Notes under the pieces: generated by a model
What the model was told of the DNA's origin: nothing
Databases searched by the model: none
The model's input: only the letters and a program-made list of their open reading frames with translations
NCBI GenBank assembly: GCA_000403275.2
Contig: KE159599.1
Coordinates: 1,287,396 to 1,351,395, forward strand
DNA length: 64,000 nucleotides
From: Lachnospiraceae bacterium 28-4
Lineage (GTDB): Bacteria > Bacillota > Clostridia > Lachnospirales > Lachnospiraceae
Reading direction: 5' to 3'
Program-made: the position numbers and the translations under genes
In this document: positions 34,893 through 45,292 of the stretch, piece by piece
Numbering within the stretch: the first letter of the stretch is position 1
Layout: every line of letters begins with the position of its first letter

Positions 34893-36224
34893 CTATGAAG
34901 TCATTCCTTTCACATATTCCATCAATTTTTCCCTGCTGTTCTCTTCTGGATCTTCCAGCACGATTTGCAGGAGTTTCTCCAGCGTCCGCCCGATTTCCTT
35001 TCCCGGTTCCATTCCCGCCTCTATCAGGTCTTTCCCTGTAACGGCAAGCGTGCGCAAAGACACGCACTGCCTGTCCTCCAATATTTTCTCGTATATCCTG
35101 CGGATCTCTTCCAGCGCCTCCAGCTTCTCCGCCCTGCCATATTCGCTTTGCGCCCCGATATCCGCCCTTTTCACATCGAACAGGCAGGGGAAAATATCCT
35201 CCCCAATCTTATTCATAGCCCTGCGGACGCTCCTTGCCGACGCTTCCACGGAATAGTCATGGTACAATACCAGCCGGGCCGCCTTATCCCTTGTGGCGTT
35301 GTCAAACCGCAGCCTTTTCATCACCCGCCGGGTTATGTCTTCCCCCGCCTGGGCATGCCCGTGGAAATGATCGATGCCCTTTTCGTCCGTAAACTTCGTT
35401 TCCGGCTTTCCGATATCGTGAAAAAGCATGGCAAGGCGCAGCGCTTTGTCCGCTTTCACCCCGTTCAGGGAATGCAGAATATGTTCGCCCACCGTATAAC
35501 AATGATGGGGGTTCTCCTGCTCCGTCTCCATGCATCTGTCAAACTCCGGCAGAATGACCCGCGTAATCCCTGTCTCATAGCAAATCCTCAGGTCTTCGGG
35601 GCGCGGGGATGTCAGCAGTTTTACGAGTTCCGTTTGTATCCTTTCCGCACTGATATTTCTGAGGTTTTCCGCCATTTCCTTTACGGCGGCTTTCGTTCCT
35701 TCCTCCATCCCATACCCAAGCTGCGCGGAAAACCGCACGGCCCTCATCATACGCAAAGCATCCTCTCCAAAACGTTCCCTTGGATTCCCCACACAGCGAA
35801 CCAGCCGGGCTTTCATATCTTTGATCCCCCCGAAAGCATCCACCAGCCCTTCCCTGTCGTTATAAGCCATAGCGTTGATCGTAAAGTCCCGGCGTTTCAA
35901 GTCTTCCGTGAGATTGGATGTAAATGTCACTTCCTTCGGATGTCTGCTGTCCTCATATTCTCCGTCAATACGGTAAGTGGTTACTTCAAACCCCTCCCGC
36001 TCCATGATGACCGTCACTGTTCCGTGCTGAATCCCCGTATCGACTGTACGGCGGAAAAGGTTTTTGATTTCCTGCGGGCTGGCGGAGGTGGTAATATCCC
36101 AGTCGTCAGGCACCCGCCCAAGAATGGAATCCCTTACGCACCCGCCCACCGCATAAGCTTCATATCCGCCGGACTCGATCGTCTCTATAATCTTTTTCAC
36201 TTTATCCGGTAGATGAATATGCAT
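34893..36224 (-). CDS. cca: CCA tRNA nucleotidyltransferase
   Basis: 443 residues from the ATG at 36224 (AAGGAGGG upstream). The polymerase head has YAVGGCVRDSILGRVPDDWD with the two catalytic Asp, followed by RRDFTINAMAYN and RFGEDALRMMRAVRF. An HD domain follows (LAMLFHDIGKPETKF). The enzyme adds or repairs the 3' CCA of tRNAs. Monocistronic or cotranscribed with ackA upstream (22 bases away). Confidence 0.95.
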   Translation of the reverse strand: MHIHLPDKVKKIIETIESGGYEAYAVGGCVRDSILGRVPDDWDITTSASPQEIKNLFRRTVDTGIQHGTVTVIMEREGFEVTTYRIDGEYEDSRHPKEVTFTSNLTEDLKRRDFTINAMAYNDREGLVDAFGGIKDMKARLVRCVGNPRERFGEDALRMMRAVRFSAQLGYGMEEGTKAAVKEMAENLRNISAERIQTELVKLLTSPRPEDLRICYETGITRVILPEFDRCMETEQENPHHCYTVGEHILHSLNGVKADKALRLAMLFHDIGKPETKFTDEKGIDHFHGHAQAGEDITRRVMKRLRFDNATRDKAARLVLYHDYSVEASARSVRRAMNKIGEDIFPCLFDVKRADIGAQSEYGRAEKLEALEEIRRIYEKILEDRQCVSLRTLAVTGKDLIEAGMEPGKEIGRTLEKLLQIVLEDPEENSREKLMEYVKGMTS

Positions 36225-36246
36225 AATCCCTCCTTGCTTTCCGCCT

Positions 36247-37443
36247 TTAGACAACCAGCCTCACCGTCTCTCTTGCAATAGCGAGTTCCTCATTAGTGGG
36301 AATCAGCATTACCGTCACCTTTGCTCCTTCATCGGACAGAATGACTTCCTCCCCGCGGACTTTGTTCTTTTCTTTATTGATATTTGCCCCTAAAAATCCA
36401 ATATATTCGCCGATTCTTTCCCGCACTTCCGCATTATTTTCGCCGATTCCCGCCGTAAACACAATGGCGTCCACCCCGTTCATAGCCGCCGCATAAGCAC
36501 CGATATATTTACCTACCCGGTATGCGTAAGTATCCAACGCGTCTTCAGCTTTTTCATTTCCTTGCTCCGCAGCCTGCACCAAATCCCTGAAATCGCTGGA
36601 AAGGCCGTCCGACAACCCGAGGACGCCCGACTTTTTATTGCATATATTAACGACTTCTTCCGCAGTAAGCTTCTCCTTTTCCGCTAAAAAAGCAACGATC
36701 GCAGGATCCATATCCCCGCTCCTCGTTCCCATGATCAGCCCTTCCAGCGGCGTCAGCCCCATGGAAGTATCTACGGATTCCCCATTCTTTACCGCCGATA
36801 CGCTGGCTCCGTTTCCCAAATGGCAGACAATGATTTTCAGTTCCTTCTTATCCTTTCCCAATAGCTCAGCCGCCCTCTTCGATACGAAATCATGGCTCGT
36901 CCCATGGAACCCATAACGCCTTACCTTATACTTCTCATAATACTCATAAGGCAGCCCGTACATATATGCTTTTTTCGGCATCGTCTGATGGAAAGCCGTA
37001 TCGAATACGCCCACCATCGGCACGTCCGGCATTACTTCCTTGCAGGAACGGATGCCCACCAGATTCGCCGGATTATGCAAAGGCGCCAGATCATTGCATT
37101 CCTCCACCTGCCGCAGTACTTCGTCGGTAATAACGACAGAAGAAGCGAATTTTTCCCCGCCATGCACGATACGATGCCCCACCGCGCCGATCTCATCCAA
37201 AGAACCGATCACCCCTGCTTCTTTATCCGTCAGCTTTTCGATCACCAGCTTGACAGCCACCGTATGATCCGGCATGTCGATCTGCTCCGTCCTCTTCTCC
37301 CCGCCATCCGGCTGATGGGTGATCGCGCTGTTATCTATCCCAATCCGTTCACAAAGCCCCTTTGCCAGTACTTTTTCGCTTTCGCTGTCTATTAACTGGT
37401 ATTTTAAGGAAGAACTGCCGCAGTTTATTACTAAAATGTTCAT
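36247..37443 (-). CDS. ackA: Acetate kinase
   Basis: 398 residues from the ATG at 37443 (CGGAGG upstream); the open frame continues upstream into a GC-rich repeat but that extension is not coding. Motifs are [45 protein letters not shown] and [12 protein letters not shown]. It makes ATP from acetyl phosphate in fermentation. No pta gene adjoins it, although pta-ackA is the common pair. A PFOR gene stands divergently beyond the repeat region. Confidence 0.97.
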   Translation of the reverse strand: MNILVINCGSSSLKYQLIDSESEKVLAKGLCERIGIDNSAITHQPDGGEKRTEQIDMPDHTVAVKLVIEKLTDKEAGVIGSLDEIGAVGHRIVHGGEKFASSVVITDEVLRQVEECNDLAPLHNPANLVGIRSCKEVMPDVPMVGVFDTAFHQTMPKKAYMYGLPYEYYEKYKVRRYGFHGTSHDFVSKRAAELLGKDKKELKIIVCHLGNGASVSAVKNGESVDTSMGLTPLEGLIMGTRSGDMDPAIVAFLAEKEKLTAEEVVNICNKKSGVLGLSDGLSSDFRDLVQAAEQGNEKAEDALDTYAYRVGKYIGAYAAAMNGVDAIVFTAGIGENNAEVRERIGEYIGFLGANINKEKNKVRGEEVILSDEGAKVTVMLIPTNEELAIARETVRLVV

Positions 37444-37549
37444 AAGAATACCTCCGTTTTTTATATATTTTGTTATATTGCATTTTACAACACATGGGGG
37501 AAGATTTCCAGATGTAATTGTTCGATTGGGGAGAGGAGGAAAGGAGATG

Positions 37550-38004
37550 AGTCCATTTTTGCGAGGGGGAAAGGCGGGGCGGAAGGGGAGCGGGGCAGTG
37601 GGATGGCGGGGGAAGCGATGGGCAGCCAGCCGGGCAACAGGGAGTGGGGCAGCCGGGAAGCCGAAGCCGGCGGGGCGGGGATGTTTTGGCTGGAGCTTCC
37701 AATCGGATTTCACTAATGAAATGGGGATATATTGTCAAACCGATCGGGGCGGAAACAACGGGCATCCTGCCCTGTGTTTCCTGAAATTGCCATCCGTGGC
37801 AATTTCCTCCTGGGTATTCGACCATTTCATAAGTGAAATGGCCGATCGGAAGCAACAGCGCAAAAATCCCCGTCCCCGCCCCACCGGCTCCGGCTTCCCG
37901 GCTGCCCCACTCCCTGTTGCCCGGCTGGCTGCCCATCGCTTCCCCCGCCATCCCACTGCCCCGCTCCCCTTCCGCCCCGCCTTTCCCCCTCGCAAAAATG
38001 GACT
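37550..38004. repeat. Long GC-rich inverted repeat with structured spacer
   Basis: Arms 37550-37681 and 37873-38004 are each 132 bases and complementary except for two positions. The left arm is strikingly G/A-rich on the plus strand. The 191-base spacer carries a further imperfect pair (37696-37724 with 37822-37852), a hairpin GGAAACA/TGTTTCC enclosing GGGCA/TGCCC (37751-37781), and GAAATTGCCA/TGGCAATTTC (37783-37806). Base composition is far from that of the neighbours. Confidence 0.9.
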
Positions 38005-38153
38005 CCTTCGCCTCTTGAAGAAAAATCTTTCCATTTTAAATATCAAAAAAGAATAAAAACCCGGAAACCTACAAAAAATCTAACTAGTCAATCAGATTAA
38101 GCTATCAATACTAATCCGGCGGTCGGTTATTGGGGAAGGCGATTGTTTTGGCG

Positions 38154-38310
38154 GAATATTCTGATCCTGTCTTCTATAAAAATCTTTTTTGTGCCATGGA
38201 GCCAAGACCAGAAAAACAGGAGGACCCTTGTCCGAGTGTTTTTGCTTTACTGGTCCTGGCGGAATGTCCGGCACAATTAGATTTTTATAGAAGACAGGAT
38301 CAGAATATTC
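38154..38310. repeat. Second long hairpin element with 31-bp perfect arms
   Basis: GAATATTCTGATCCTGTC onward (38154-38184) is exactly complementary to 38280-38310. Inside, TTGTGCC/GGCACAA, GCCA/TGGC, GACCAG/CTGGTC, AAAAACA/TGTTTTT and GGAC/GTCC pair in nested order, giving one long interrupted hairpin. It ends 64 bases before the PFOR start codon. Confidence 0.88.
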
Positions 38311-38374
38311 TCACAATACCTCCCCCTCCCCCTAATCACCCCGCCAGCACCAACATAGCAAGGAGGAACCCTTT

Positions 38375-41300
38375 ATGATGAAACGGGAACAAAAAACAAT
38401 AGACGGAAACCAGGCCGCTGCCCATGTGGCTTATGCTTATAGCGATGTGGCGGCGGTGTATCCTATTACGCCTTCTTCTACCATGGCCGAATATGTGGAT
38501 GAATGGGCGGCGGAAGGGAGGAAGAATATATTCGGGCAGACTGTCAATGTCGCGGAAATGCAGTCGGAAGCAGGGGCCGCAGGGGCCGTGCATGGTTCGC
38601 TTGCGGTCGGGGCGCTTGCCTCTACTTTTACGGCTTCCCAGGGGCTGCTCCTTATGATTCCTAATTTGTATAAAATGGCGGGGGAGTTGCTGCCCGGGGT
38701 GTTCCATGTGGCGGCAAGGACGGTCGCCACTCATGCCCTGTCCATCTTCGGCGATCATTCGGACATTTATGCCTGTAGGCAGACCGGGGCGGCTATCCTG
38801 GCAAGCGGCAGTGTACAGGAGGCGATGGATCTTGCTCCTATCGCCCATCTGGCGGCTATTAAAGGAAAACTTCCTTTCCTGCATTTTTTTGACGGTTTCC
38901 GCACCTCCCACGAAATGCAGAAAATCGATATATGGTCTTATGATGATTTGCAGGAAATGACCGACTTTGAGGCAATCCGGGAGTTTCGGGAACATGCCCT
39001 GAACCCCCGCCGGGCAAAACTGATGGGATCCGCCCAGAACCCGGATATTTTCTTCCAGGCGAGGGAGGCTGCCAACGGTTATTATAATGCCATGCCTTCT
39101 TTGGTGGAGTCTTATATGGAAATGATTAATCGGAAAATCGGGACCGATTACTGGCTTTTCCGCTATTATGGAGCCAATGATGCGGATCATGTCATCATCG
39201 CTATGGGTTCCGTTTGTGAAACGGTAAAAGAAACGATTGATTATCTTATGGACGGAAAAGGCAGTGGAGATGTGAGGCCGGGATTGGTGGAAGTGCATCT
39301 TTACCGGCCTTTCAGCGCCGCCCATCTGCTCTCCGTCCTCCCGGAGTCCGTCCGGCAGATTACCGTCCTGGACCGGACAAAAGAACCGGGCGCAGCGGGA
39401 GAGCCTCTTTATCTGGATGTGGCCGCCGCTTTAAGGAATTCCAGGTTCCGCAGCGTTCCCGTTTTTTCCGGCAGATACGGGCTGAGTTCCAAAGATACCG
39501 ATCCCAGCCAGATTTATGCCGTTTTCCGCAACAGGGCGCCGGCGGGCAAACAGGTTTTTACTTTGGGGATTACGGACGATGTCACCCATTTGTCCCTGGA
39601 TATCAGGGAATTTATAAATGCTGGTTCTTCTTCCGCTATTTGTTGTAAATTCTGGGGGTTGGGAGGGGACGGTACTGTCAGCGCCAATAAAAATTCCGTC
39701 AAGATCATAGGAAACCATACGGATAAATACGTACAGGCATACTTTGATTATGACTCCAAAAAGTCCCGCGGCCTCACCGTATCCCATCTTCGGTTCAGCG
39801 ACTCGCCGATCCGGTCCCCTTATCTGGTTCGCCAGGCGGATTTTGTGGCGTGCCATAATCCTGCCTATCTTCATAAATATAATATGGTGCAGGAGGTAAA
39901 GGATGGGGGCATTTTTCTGTTAAATTGTTATTATAAGGAAGAAGAACTGGAACAATACCTGCCGGGCCAGGTCAAACGCTATATCGCGCAGCATAAGATT
40001 AAGCTGTATGTGATCGACGCTATCCGCATAGGAAAAGAAATCGGATTAAATAATAAAATCAGTACGATCCTGCAGGCCGCTTTTTTCCGTCTCGCCAATA
40101 TCATTCCGATCAAAGACGCGAGGCGCTTTATGAAGGAGGCCGCCGCCGTCAGCTATCGGAAAAAAGGGGATAAGGTGGTACAAATGAACTGGGACGCCAT
40201 CGACAGAGGCATCGAGGATATTCTGGAAATCCCGGTTCCGCCGCAATGGAAACAGTCGGAGGATGAGCCGCTGGATGCCCGGCTTCTTCCCGACCGCCCC
40301 CAGGTTCTTGCCTATGTGGAAAATATACAAAAACCTGTCACCTTGCAGCAGGGCAATTCCCTCCCGGTCTCCGCCTTTCTCCCTTACGCGGACGGCTCCT
40401 TCCCTTCCGGAAGCTCCGCCCATGAGAGGCGCAATGTAGCTACGGAAGTCCCGGAATGGAAGCCGGAAAACTGCATCCAGTGCTGCCGTTGTTCTTTCGT
40501 CTGCCCGCATGCGGTCATCCGTCCCGCAGCTATGGATGAGGAAGAACAACGCAATGCCCCGGAAGGCATGAAAACGCTCGCTATGGTCGGTATGCCCGGC
40601 TACTCTTTTTCCATTACCGTTTCCGAGACGGACTGTACCGGGTGCGGCTCCTGTGCCGGCGTATGCCCGGGAAAGCAGGGAGAAAAAGCTCTTGTCATGC
40701 AGCCGGTCAAAGAACATGATGAGCGGCAGCAATACTTTGATTACGGAAAGTCCCTGCCCGTAAAAACGGATGTTGTGGAAAGATTTCATGAAAATACCGT
40801 GAAAGGCAGCCAGTTCAAGCAGCCCATGCTGGAATTCCACGGGGCCTGTGCCGGATGCGGGGAAACGCCTTACGCTATTTTAGTCACCCGCCTTTTCGGA
40901 GAGCGGATGTATATTGCCAATGCCACGGGATGCTCCTCCATCTGGCCCAATTCATCCCCCACCACCGCTTATACCGCAAACTCCCTCGGCCGCGGCCCCG
41001 CATGGTCCAACTCCCTCTTTGAAGATGCCGCGGAATTCGGCTATGGTATGGTTTTGGCGCAGAATTCCATTCGAAAGCGTTTAAAAGAGACCGCGGAGAA
41101 TCTGTTGGAAGCATTAGGGAAGACCGATACCAATTCCTCCGAAAGTATTTTGCGCTCTGCCCTGGAGCTATGGCTGGATACTTTTACCGACGGCCGCAGG
41201 AACACAGACGCCTCCGACGCCTTGATTGCCGCCCTGCAAGGCTATATGTCCCATGCCGGTCAGGAAAATAACGATTTATGCGGGCAATTATGGCGTGCAA

Positions 41301-41983
41301 AAGATTTTCTTTCCAAAAAATCCCAATGGATTTTCGGCGGCGACGGTTGGGCTTACGATATCGGCTTCGGAGGTTTGGATCATGTACTCGCCAGCGGCGA
41401 GGATATTAACATCCTCGTTTTCGATACGGAAGTATACTCCAATACGGGAGGCCAGGCTTCCAAGGCAACTCCTGTAGGTTCCACCGCCAAATTCGCCTCA
41501 GGAGGCAAAACCAAAAAGAAAAAAGACCTGGCTTCCATGGCTATGACCTATGGCGATGTCTATGTGGCCCAGATCGCTATGGGAGCGGATTACCTTCAGA
41601 CAATAAAAGCCATTACCGAAGCGGAGGCTTATCCCGGCCCTTCCCTCATTATTGCCTATTCCCCCTGCATCAGCCATGGCATCCGCTCCGGCATGGGAAG
41701 CGCCCAGCATGAAGAAGCCAAAGCGGTGTCCGCCGGTTACTGGCATCTTTTCCGCTTCGATCCTTCCCTGAAAGAGCAGGGAAAGAACCCTTTCCAGCTG
41801 GACAGCAGACAGCCTTCCATGGATTATGAAGAATTCCTGTCCGGCGAAAACCGCTATAATGTCCTTCAAAGGATGCATCCTGAAGCCGCCAAAACATTAT
41901 TCGCCCAGGCAGCGGAATGCGCGGAAAAAAGATTTCAATATTTCAATAAACTTATCGACCTGTACGGGGAAAATCTGTTATAA
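38375..41983 (+). CDS. nifJ: Pyruvate:ferredoxin (flavodoxin) oxidoreductase, single-chain
   Basis: 1202 residues, full length for the homodimeric clostridial enzyme. AAGGAGG precedes the ATG. Domain order is as expected: the N-terminal pyrimidine-binding part (YAYSDVAAVYPITPSSTMAE), the gamma-type domain, two 4Fe-4S motifs CIQCCRCSFVCPHAV and CTGCGSCAGVCPG, and the TPP domain with CAGCGETPYAI, TGCSSIWP and GGDGWAYDIGFGGLDHV. It oxidises pyruvate to acetyl-CoA and CO2 with reduction of ferredoxin. It faces ackA, the acetyl-phosphate end of the same fermentation route, across the repeat region. Confidence 0.96.
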   Translation: MMKREQKTIDGNQAAAHVAYAYSDVAAVYPITPSSTMAEYVDEWAAEGRKNIFGQTVNVAEMQSEAGAAGAVHGSLAVGALASTFTASQGLLLMIPNLYKMAGELLPGVFHVAARTVATHALSIFGDHSDIYACRQTGAAILASGSVQEAMDLAPIAHLAAIKGKLPFLHFFDGFRTSHEMQKIDIWSYDDLQEMTDFEAIREFREHALNPRRAKLMGSAQNPDIFFQAREAANGYYNAMPSLVESYMEMINRKIGTDYWLFRYYGANDADHVIIAMGSVCETVKETIDYLMDGKGSGDVRPGLVEVHLYRPFSAAHLLSVLPESVRQITVLDRTKEPGAAGEPLYLDVAAALRNSRFRSVPVFSGRYGLSSKDTDPSQIYAVFRNRAPAGKQVFTLGITDDVTHLSLDIREFINAGSSSAICCKFWGLGGDGTVSANKNSVKIIGNHTDKYVQAYFDYDSKKSRGLTVSHLRFSDSPIRSPYLVRQADFVACHNPAYLHKYNMVQEVKDGGIFLLNCYYKEEELEQYLPGQVKRYIAQHKIKLYVIDAIRIGKEIGLNNKISTILQAAFFRLANIIPIKDARRFMKEAAAVSYRKKGDKVVQMNWDAIDRGIEDILEIPVPPQWKQSEDEPLDARLLPDRPQVLAYVENIQKPVTLQQGNSLPVSAFLPYADGSFPSGSSAHERRNVATEVPEWKPENCIQCCRCSFVCPHAVIRPAAMDEEEQRNAPEGMKTLAMVGMPGYSFSITVSETDCTGCGSCAGVCPGKQGEKALVMQPVKEHDERQQYFDYGKSLPVKTDVVERFHENTVKGSQFKQPMLEFHGACAGCGETPYAILVTRLFGERMYIANATGCSSIWPNSSPTTAYTANSLGRGPAWSNSLFEDAAEFGYGMVLAQNSIRKRLKETAENLLEALGKTDTNSSESILRSALELWLDTFTDGRRNTDASDALIAALQGYMSHAGQENNDLCGQLWRAKDFLSKKSQWIFGGDGWAYDIGFGGLDHVLASGEDINILVFDTEVYSNTGGQASKATPVGSTAKFASGGKTKKKKDLASMAMTYGDVYVAQIAMGADYLQTIKAITEAEAYPGPSLIIAYSPCISHGIRSGMGSAQHEEAKAVSAGYWHLFRFDPSLKEQGKNPFQLDSRQPSMDYEEFLSGENRYNVLQRMHPEAAKTLFAQAAECAEKRFQYFNKLIDLYGENLL

Positions 41984-42067
41984 TGGTCTATGTGCCGGCA
42001 CGCATGGGAGCAACAAAACTTATGCGGACCGGCGCAACATCAGAAAAAAGAAAAGAGGTATCTATGT

Positions 42068-43234
42068 ATGAAAGCAACAAAACTAAAAGAGGGCATTTAC
42101 TGGGTTGGTGCTGTTGACTGGAACATCCGTAATTTCCATGGTTATAGCACGGAACAGGGAACCTCTTACGGAGCTTACCTGATCGTAGACGAAAAAGTTA
42201 CTTTGATCGATACGGTAAAGGCACCCTTTGCGGAAGAAATGATTTCCCGCATCAGCGATATCCTTCCACCAGAAAATATTGATATTATCATATCAAACCA
42301 TGTGGAAATGGATCATTCCGGCGCTTTACCCGCCATTAGGAAGCACTGCCCCAACGCGTCCATTTATACGAGCAGCCCGGCGGGTGCAAAAGGACTTGCC
42401 GCTCATTATGGCGACTATGGATATCTGTCTGTAAAAACCGGCGATTCCCTTTCGATCGGAAAGAGAACCCTTTCTTTTGTATCCACGCCTATGCTCCACT
42501 GGCCGGATAACATGGTGACATACTGCCCAGAAGAAAAAATTCTCTTTTCCAACGATGCTTTTGGACAGCATTATGCTTCTACCGGACACTTCGACGACGA
42601 AGTGGATCTCCCTATTCTTTTGGAAGAAGCCAAAAAATATTATGGCAATATTCTCATGTGCTTTGGCCGGCAAATACAAAACACGGGAAATGTTCTGGCC
42701 GGCATGGATATCGATATGATTGCTCCCAGCCACGGCATTATATGGCGCAGCCATATCGAAGATATTCTCAAAGCCTACCATTCCTGGAGCGCTAACGAAC
42801 CCTCCACAGGAGCGGTCGTTGTCTACGACAGTATGTGGAATTCCACGGAAAAAATAGCAAAAACAATCTGCGAAGCCTTTGCGGATAAAGATATACCGGC
42901 AAAACTCTATGATTTGAAGACCAATCATATTTCCAATATTGTGCCGGAAATATTGACCAGCAAATATATTGCGGTGGGTTCCCCCACGCTGAATAACCAA
43001 ATGATGCCTTCCGTTGCCGCATTCCTTTCTTATCTGAAAGGGCTTTCTCCTAAGAACCGGGAAGCTTTCGCCTTCGGTTCCTACGGCTGGAGCGGGCAAA
43101 GCATTGAATTAGTTGAGAAAGAACTGGAAGCCTGCGGATTCCATATATGTATGGACAGAACACGCATCAATTATATTCCATCACAGGAATCTTTACGCGA
43201 AATATATAATAACGTTCAGGAAATGTCAAAATAA
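42068..43234 (+). CDS. fprA: Flavodiiron protein (A-type flavoprotein FprA)
   Basis: 388 residues from the ATG at 42068 (AGAGGT upstream). The metallo-beta-lactamase-like diiron domain has SNHVEMDHSG, STPMLHWPDN, FSNDAFGQH and APSHGIIW, all expected ligands. The C-terminal flavodoxin domain has VVVYDSMWNSTEKIA. FprA reduces O2 to water and/or NO to N2O using electrons from rubredoxin or Hrb; both partners occur in this window (60243 and 10561). It follows the PFOR gene by 84 bases. Confidence 0.93.
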   Translation: MKATKLKEGIYWVGAVDWNIRNFHGYSTEQGTSYGAYLIVDEKVTLIDTVKAPFAEEMISRISDILPPENIDIIISNHVEMDHSGALPAIRKHCPNASIYTSSPAGAKGLAAHYGDYGYLSVKTGDSLSIGKRTLSFVSTPMLHWPDNMVTYCPEEKILFSNDAFGQHYASTGHFDDEVDLPILLEEAKKYYGNILMCFGRQIQNTGNVLAGMDIDMIAPSHGIIWRSHIEDILKAYHSWSANEPSTGAVVVYDSMWNSTEKIAKTICEAFADKDIPAKLYDLKTNHISNIVPEILTSKYIAVGSPTLNNQMMPSVAAFLSYLKGLSPKNREAFAFGSYGWSGQSIELVEKELEACGFHICMDRTRINYIPSQESLREIYNNVQEMSK

Positions 43235-43264
43235 AAAATATTTCGAAAAAGGAGTGATAGAAAC

Positions 43265-45292
43265 ATGGCTTGGAAAAAAACGGGCTCCCACAGCCGGAAA
43301 ATCAGAAAAAGCCTTAATAGACGGATATTGAAAAGCACCACCTTCAATATCCTGATTCTTGTTATTGTATGCTGCGTATTCATGGCGCTGGCCATGCAAT
43401 CGCTGGCCAACAACATTCTGCTGGATAGTCTGCAGCCCATGGCCCGCCAATCGGCCAAAACCGTAGAAGCTAATATCCACATGCTGGCAGACCGGATGAT
43501 GACCCTTGCAAACGACCCCCGGATGAACTTATCCATTAATGCCGAAACACAGGAAGTCTCTTCCGACGCAGCGGCGGTTCGGGAAAGCCAGAATTCAATC
43601 CTGCTGGAAGCCGCTGAAACTTATGAGCTATATACGATTGCCCTGTATGATTTGGAGGGGCAGCTGATACAGGAAATCGGCGATTCGCCGGAAGAACTGG
43701 ATCATGACTTTTTTGCGCTCCTCCGAGAAACGGACAATTTAACCACCTGTTCTTCCACTCTTTTTCAGGGGAAGCCAGGCATTACCATGGGTATGCCCGT
43801 AAAAAGAAACGAAGAAACCATTCTCTACCTTGTAGGGATTTACAAATACGACACCCTCAGCGATGTCATCAGCAATATTAACATAGGAAAACATGGAACA
43901 GCCTACATAACTAACCGGGAAGGGCTGATTGTCGGCCATCCCGACCAGTCTTTGATCACGTCGGGCTATACGATGACCCAGCTCAACGGCGATAACGAAG
44001 AAACCTTTAGCCGTGTCACTACCGGTGAAACCGGGGCGATTGAATTTCCCGTAAATGGCGAAACTATGCTGGTAGCCTTTTCTCCTGTCCGCGGTACTCA
44101 ATGGTCTCTGGTCATTCAGATTCCAAAATCGGACTACAGCCATTTTATTAATACGGCAATGCTGTTGGCGGTATTAGCTACTCTGGCAGTATTAGTGATT
44201 TCGATCCTTCTGGTTCTCCGCCTTTCCAGATCCATTTCCCGTCCGGTGAAAAACGTCACCGAGCGAATCATTACCCTATCGGACGGTGACCTCCACACGG
44301 AAGTAGCCTCCGTCCGGTCCGGAGATGAACTGGAAGTGCTGACCAGAACCTTAGGGGATACCATAGAGAGCGTCAACTGCTATATATCGGATATTCAGCA
44401 AGTATTGACTCATGTCGCGGACGGCAACCTCTCCGTGGAACCCCAGGTAGATTATAAAGGAGATTTTTCCCTTATCCGGGCAAGTTTGGGTACCATTCTT
44501 CAATCCATGAACGAAACAATTTCCGGATTCCGCTCAGCGGCCACCCGGCTTGCCGACATGTCCGAGGAATTGAATGCGCAGTCCGGCCAGCTGCACCAGG
44601 CTTCCATGGAACAGAACCAATCCACCGAGGCCTTGGTTCATGAAGTATCCAATGTGAAAGAACGGCTGGCCAGCGTTACGGAAAGCACCGGCCAGACCCG
44701 TGCCAAATCAGAAGAAATAGCCCAACGCGTCCAGGAAGCAAATGCGAGAATGACCTCTCTTTCCGATGCAATGGATAATATCAGCTCCAATGCCCAGGAA
44801 ATTACGAAAATTGCCAAGGCGATTGAAGATATTGCTTTCCAGACCAGCATTTTAGCCCTCAACGCTTCCGTAGAAGCGGCCCGGGCCGGCGAAGCCGGAA
44901 AAGGATTCGCTGTCGTGGCTGAGGAAGTCCAGCAGCTTGCTGCCAAAACCTCCGCCGCCGCACAAAGCGCTACGGAAATGGTAAGCAATACGAGGACAAT
45001 TATCCACACCGGCGTGGCATTGACTGCGGACACTGCAGAAGCTCTCCGCGATATTTCCTCTGTTTCCGACCAGATCAGTTCCATTTCCGATAAATTAGTG
45101 GCAGCGGTACGGGACCAGGAAAGCGCGCTTAGCAGCATGGAAGAACGGATCGAAACCATTTCCTCCATCGCCGACCAGAATCTGCAAAATGCGGAAGGAA
45201 CGGAACAGTCCAGCGGATCCTTGGCAAAAGAAGCCGAAATCCTTCAGACCCATGTGGAAAAATTTATTTTAAAGGAGGGACGCGACAGATGA
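43265..45292 (+). CDS. Methyl-accepting chemotaxis protein with extracellular Cache-type domain
   Basis: 675 residues. TM1 is at ~23-43 ([18 protein letters not shown]), then an external dCache-like sensor (~45-295), TM2 (~296-320), HAMP ([18 protein letters not shown]) and the long signalling coiled coil with the hairpin [20 protein letters not shown] and [18 protein letters not shown]. Thirty bases after fprA and overlapping the next gene by ATGA. The attractant is unknown; context suggests a redox-related cue. Confidence 0.92.
   Translation: MAWKKTGSHSRKIRKSLNRRILKSTTFNILILVIVCCVFMALAMQSLANNILLDSLQPMARQSAKTVEANIHMLADRMMTLANDPRMNLSINAETQEVSSDAAAVRESQNSILLEAAETYELYTIALYDLEGQLIQEIGDSPEELDHDFFALLRETDNLTTCSSTLFQGKPGITMGMPVKRNEETILYLVGIYKYDTLSDVISNINIGKHGTAYITNREGLIVGHPDQSLITSGYTMTQLNGDNEETFSRVTTGETGAIEFPVNGETMLVAFSPVRGTQWSLVIQIPKSDYSHFINTAMLLAVLATLAVLVISILLVLRLSRSISRPVKNVTERIITLSDGDLHTEVASVRSGDELEVLTRTLGDTIESVNCYISDIQQVLTHVADGNLSVEPQVDYKGDFSLIRASLGTILQSMNETISGFRSAATRLADMSEELNAQSGQLHQASMEQNQSTEALVHEVSNVKERLASVTESTGQTRAKSEEIAQRVQEANARMTSLSDAMDNISSNAQEITKIAKAIEDIAFQTSILALNASVEAARAGEAGKGFAVVAEEVQQLAAKTSAAAQSATEMVSNTRTIIHTGVALTADTAEALRDISSVSDQISSISDKLVAAVRDQESALSSMEERIETISSIADQNLQNAEGTEQSSGSLAKEAEILQTHVEKFILKEGRDR

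Larger units (their letters stand above)
37444..38374. other. Gene-free interval with two large inverted-repeat structures
   Basis: 931 bases between divergent ackA and the PFOR gene. Open frames exist in the GC-rich arms but they mirror each other across strands, lack ribosome-binding sites and encode Pro/Arg/Ala-rich strings, so they are not genes. The interval holds the inverted repeats at 37550-38004 and 38154-38310 plus the two divergent promoters, which I could not fix. Confidence 0.7.

Noticed and set aside
34965-36212. 415-codon plus-strand open frame opposite the CCA transferase gene
   Set aside because: Antisense shadow of a clear core gene; no ribosome-binding site and no recognisable motif.
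37444-37713. 90-residue N-terminal extension of acetate kinase
   Set aside because: It reads through the palindrome arm, is Pro/Arg-rich and lies before the well-placed GGAGG and ATG at 37443, where all acetate kinases start.
37735-38056. Open frames in both palindrome arms that look like small proteins
   Set aside because: They are mirror images produced by the inverted repeat and the lack of stops in GC-rich sequence; no initiation signals.
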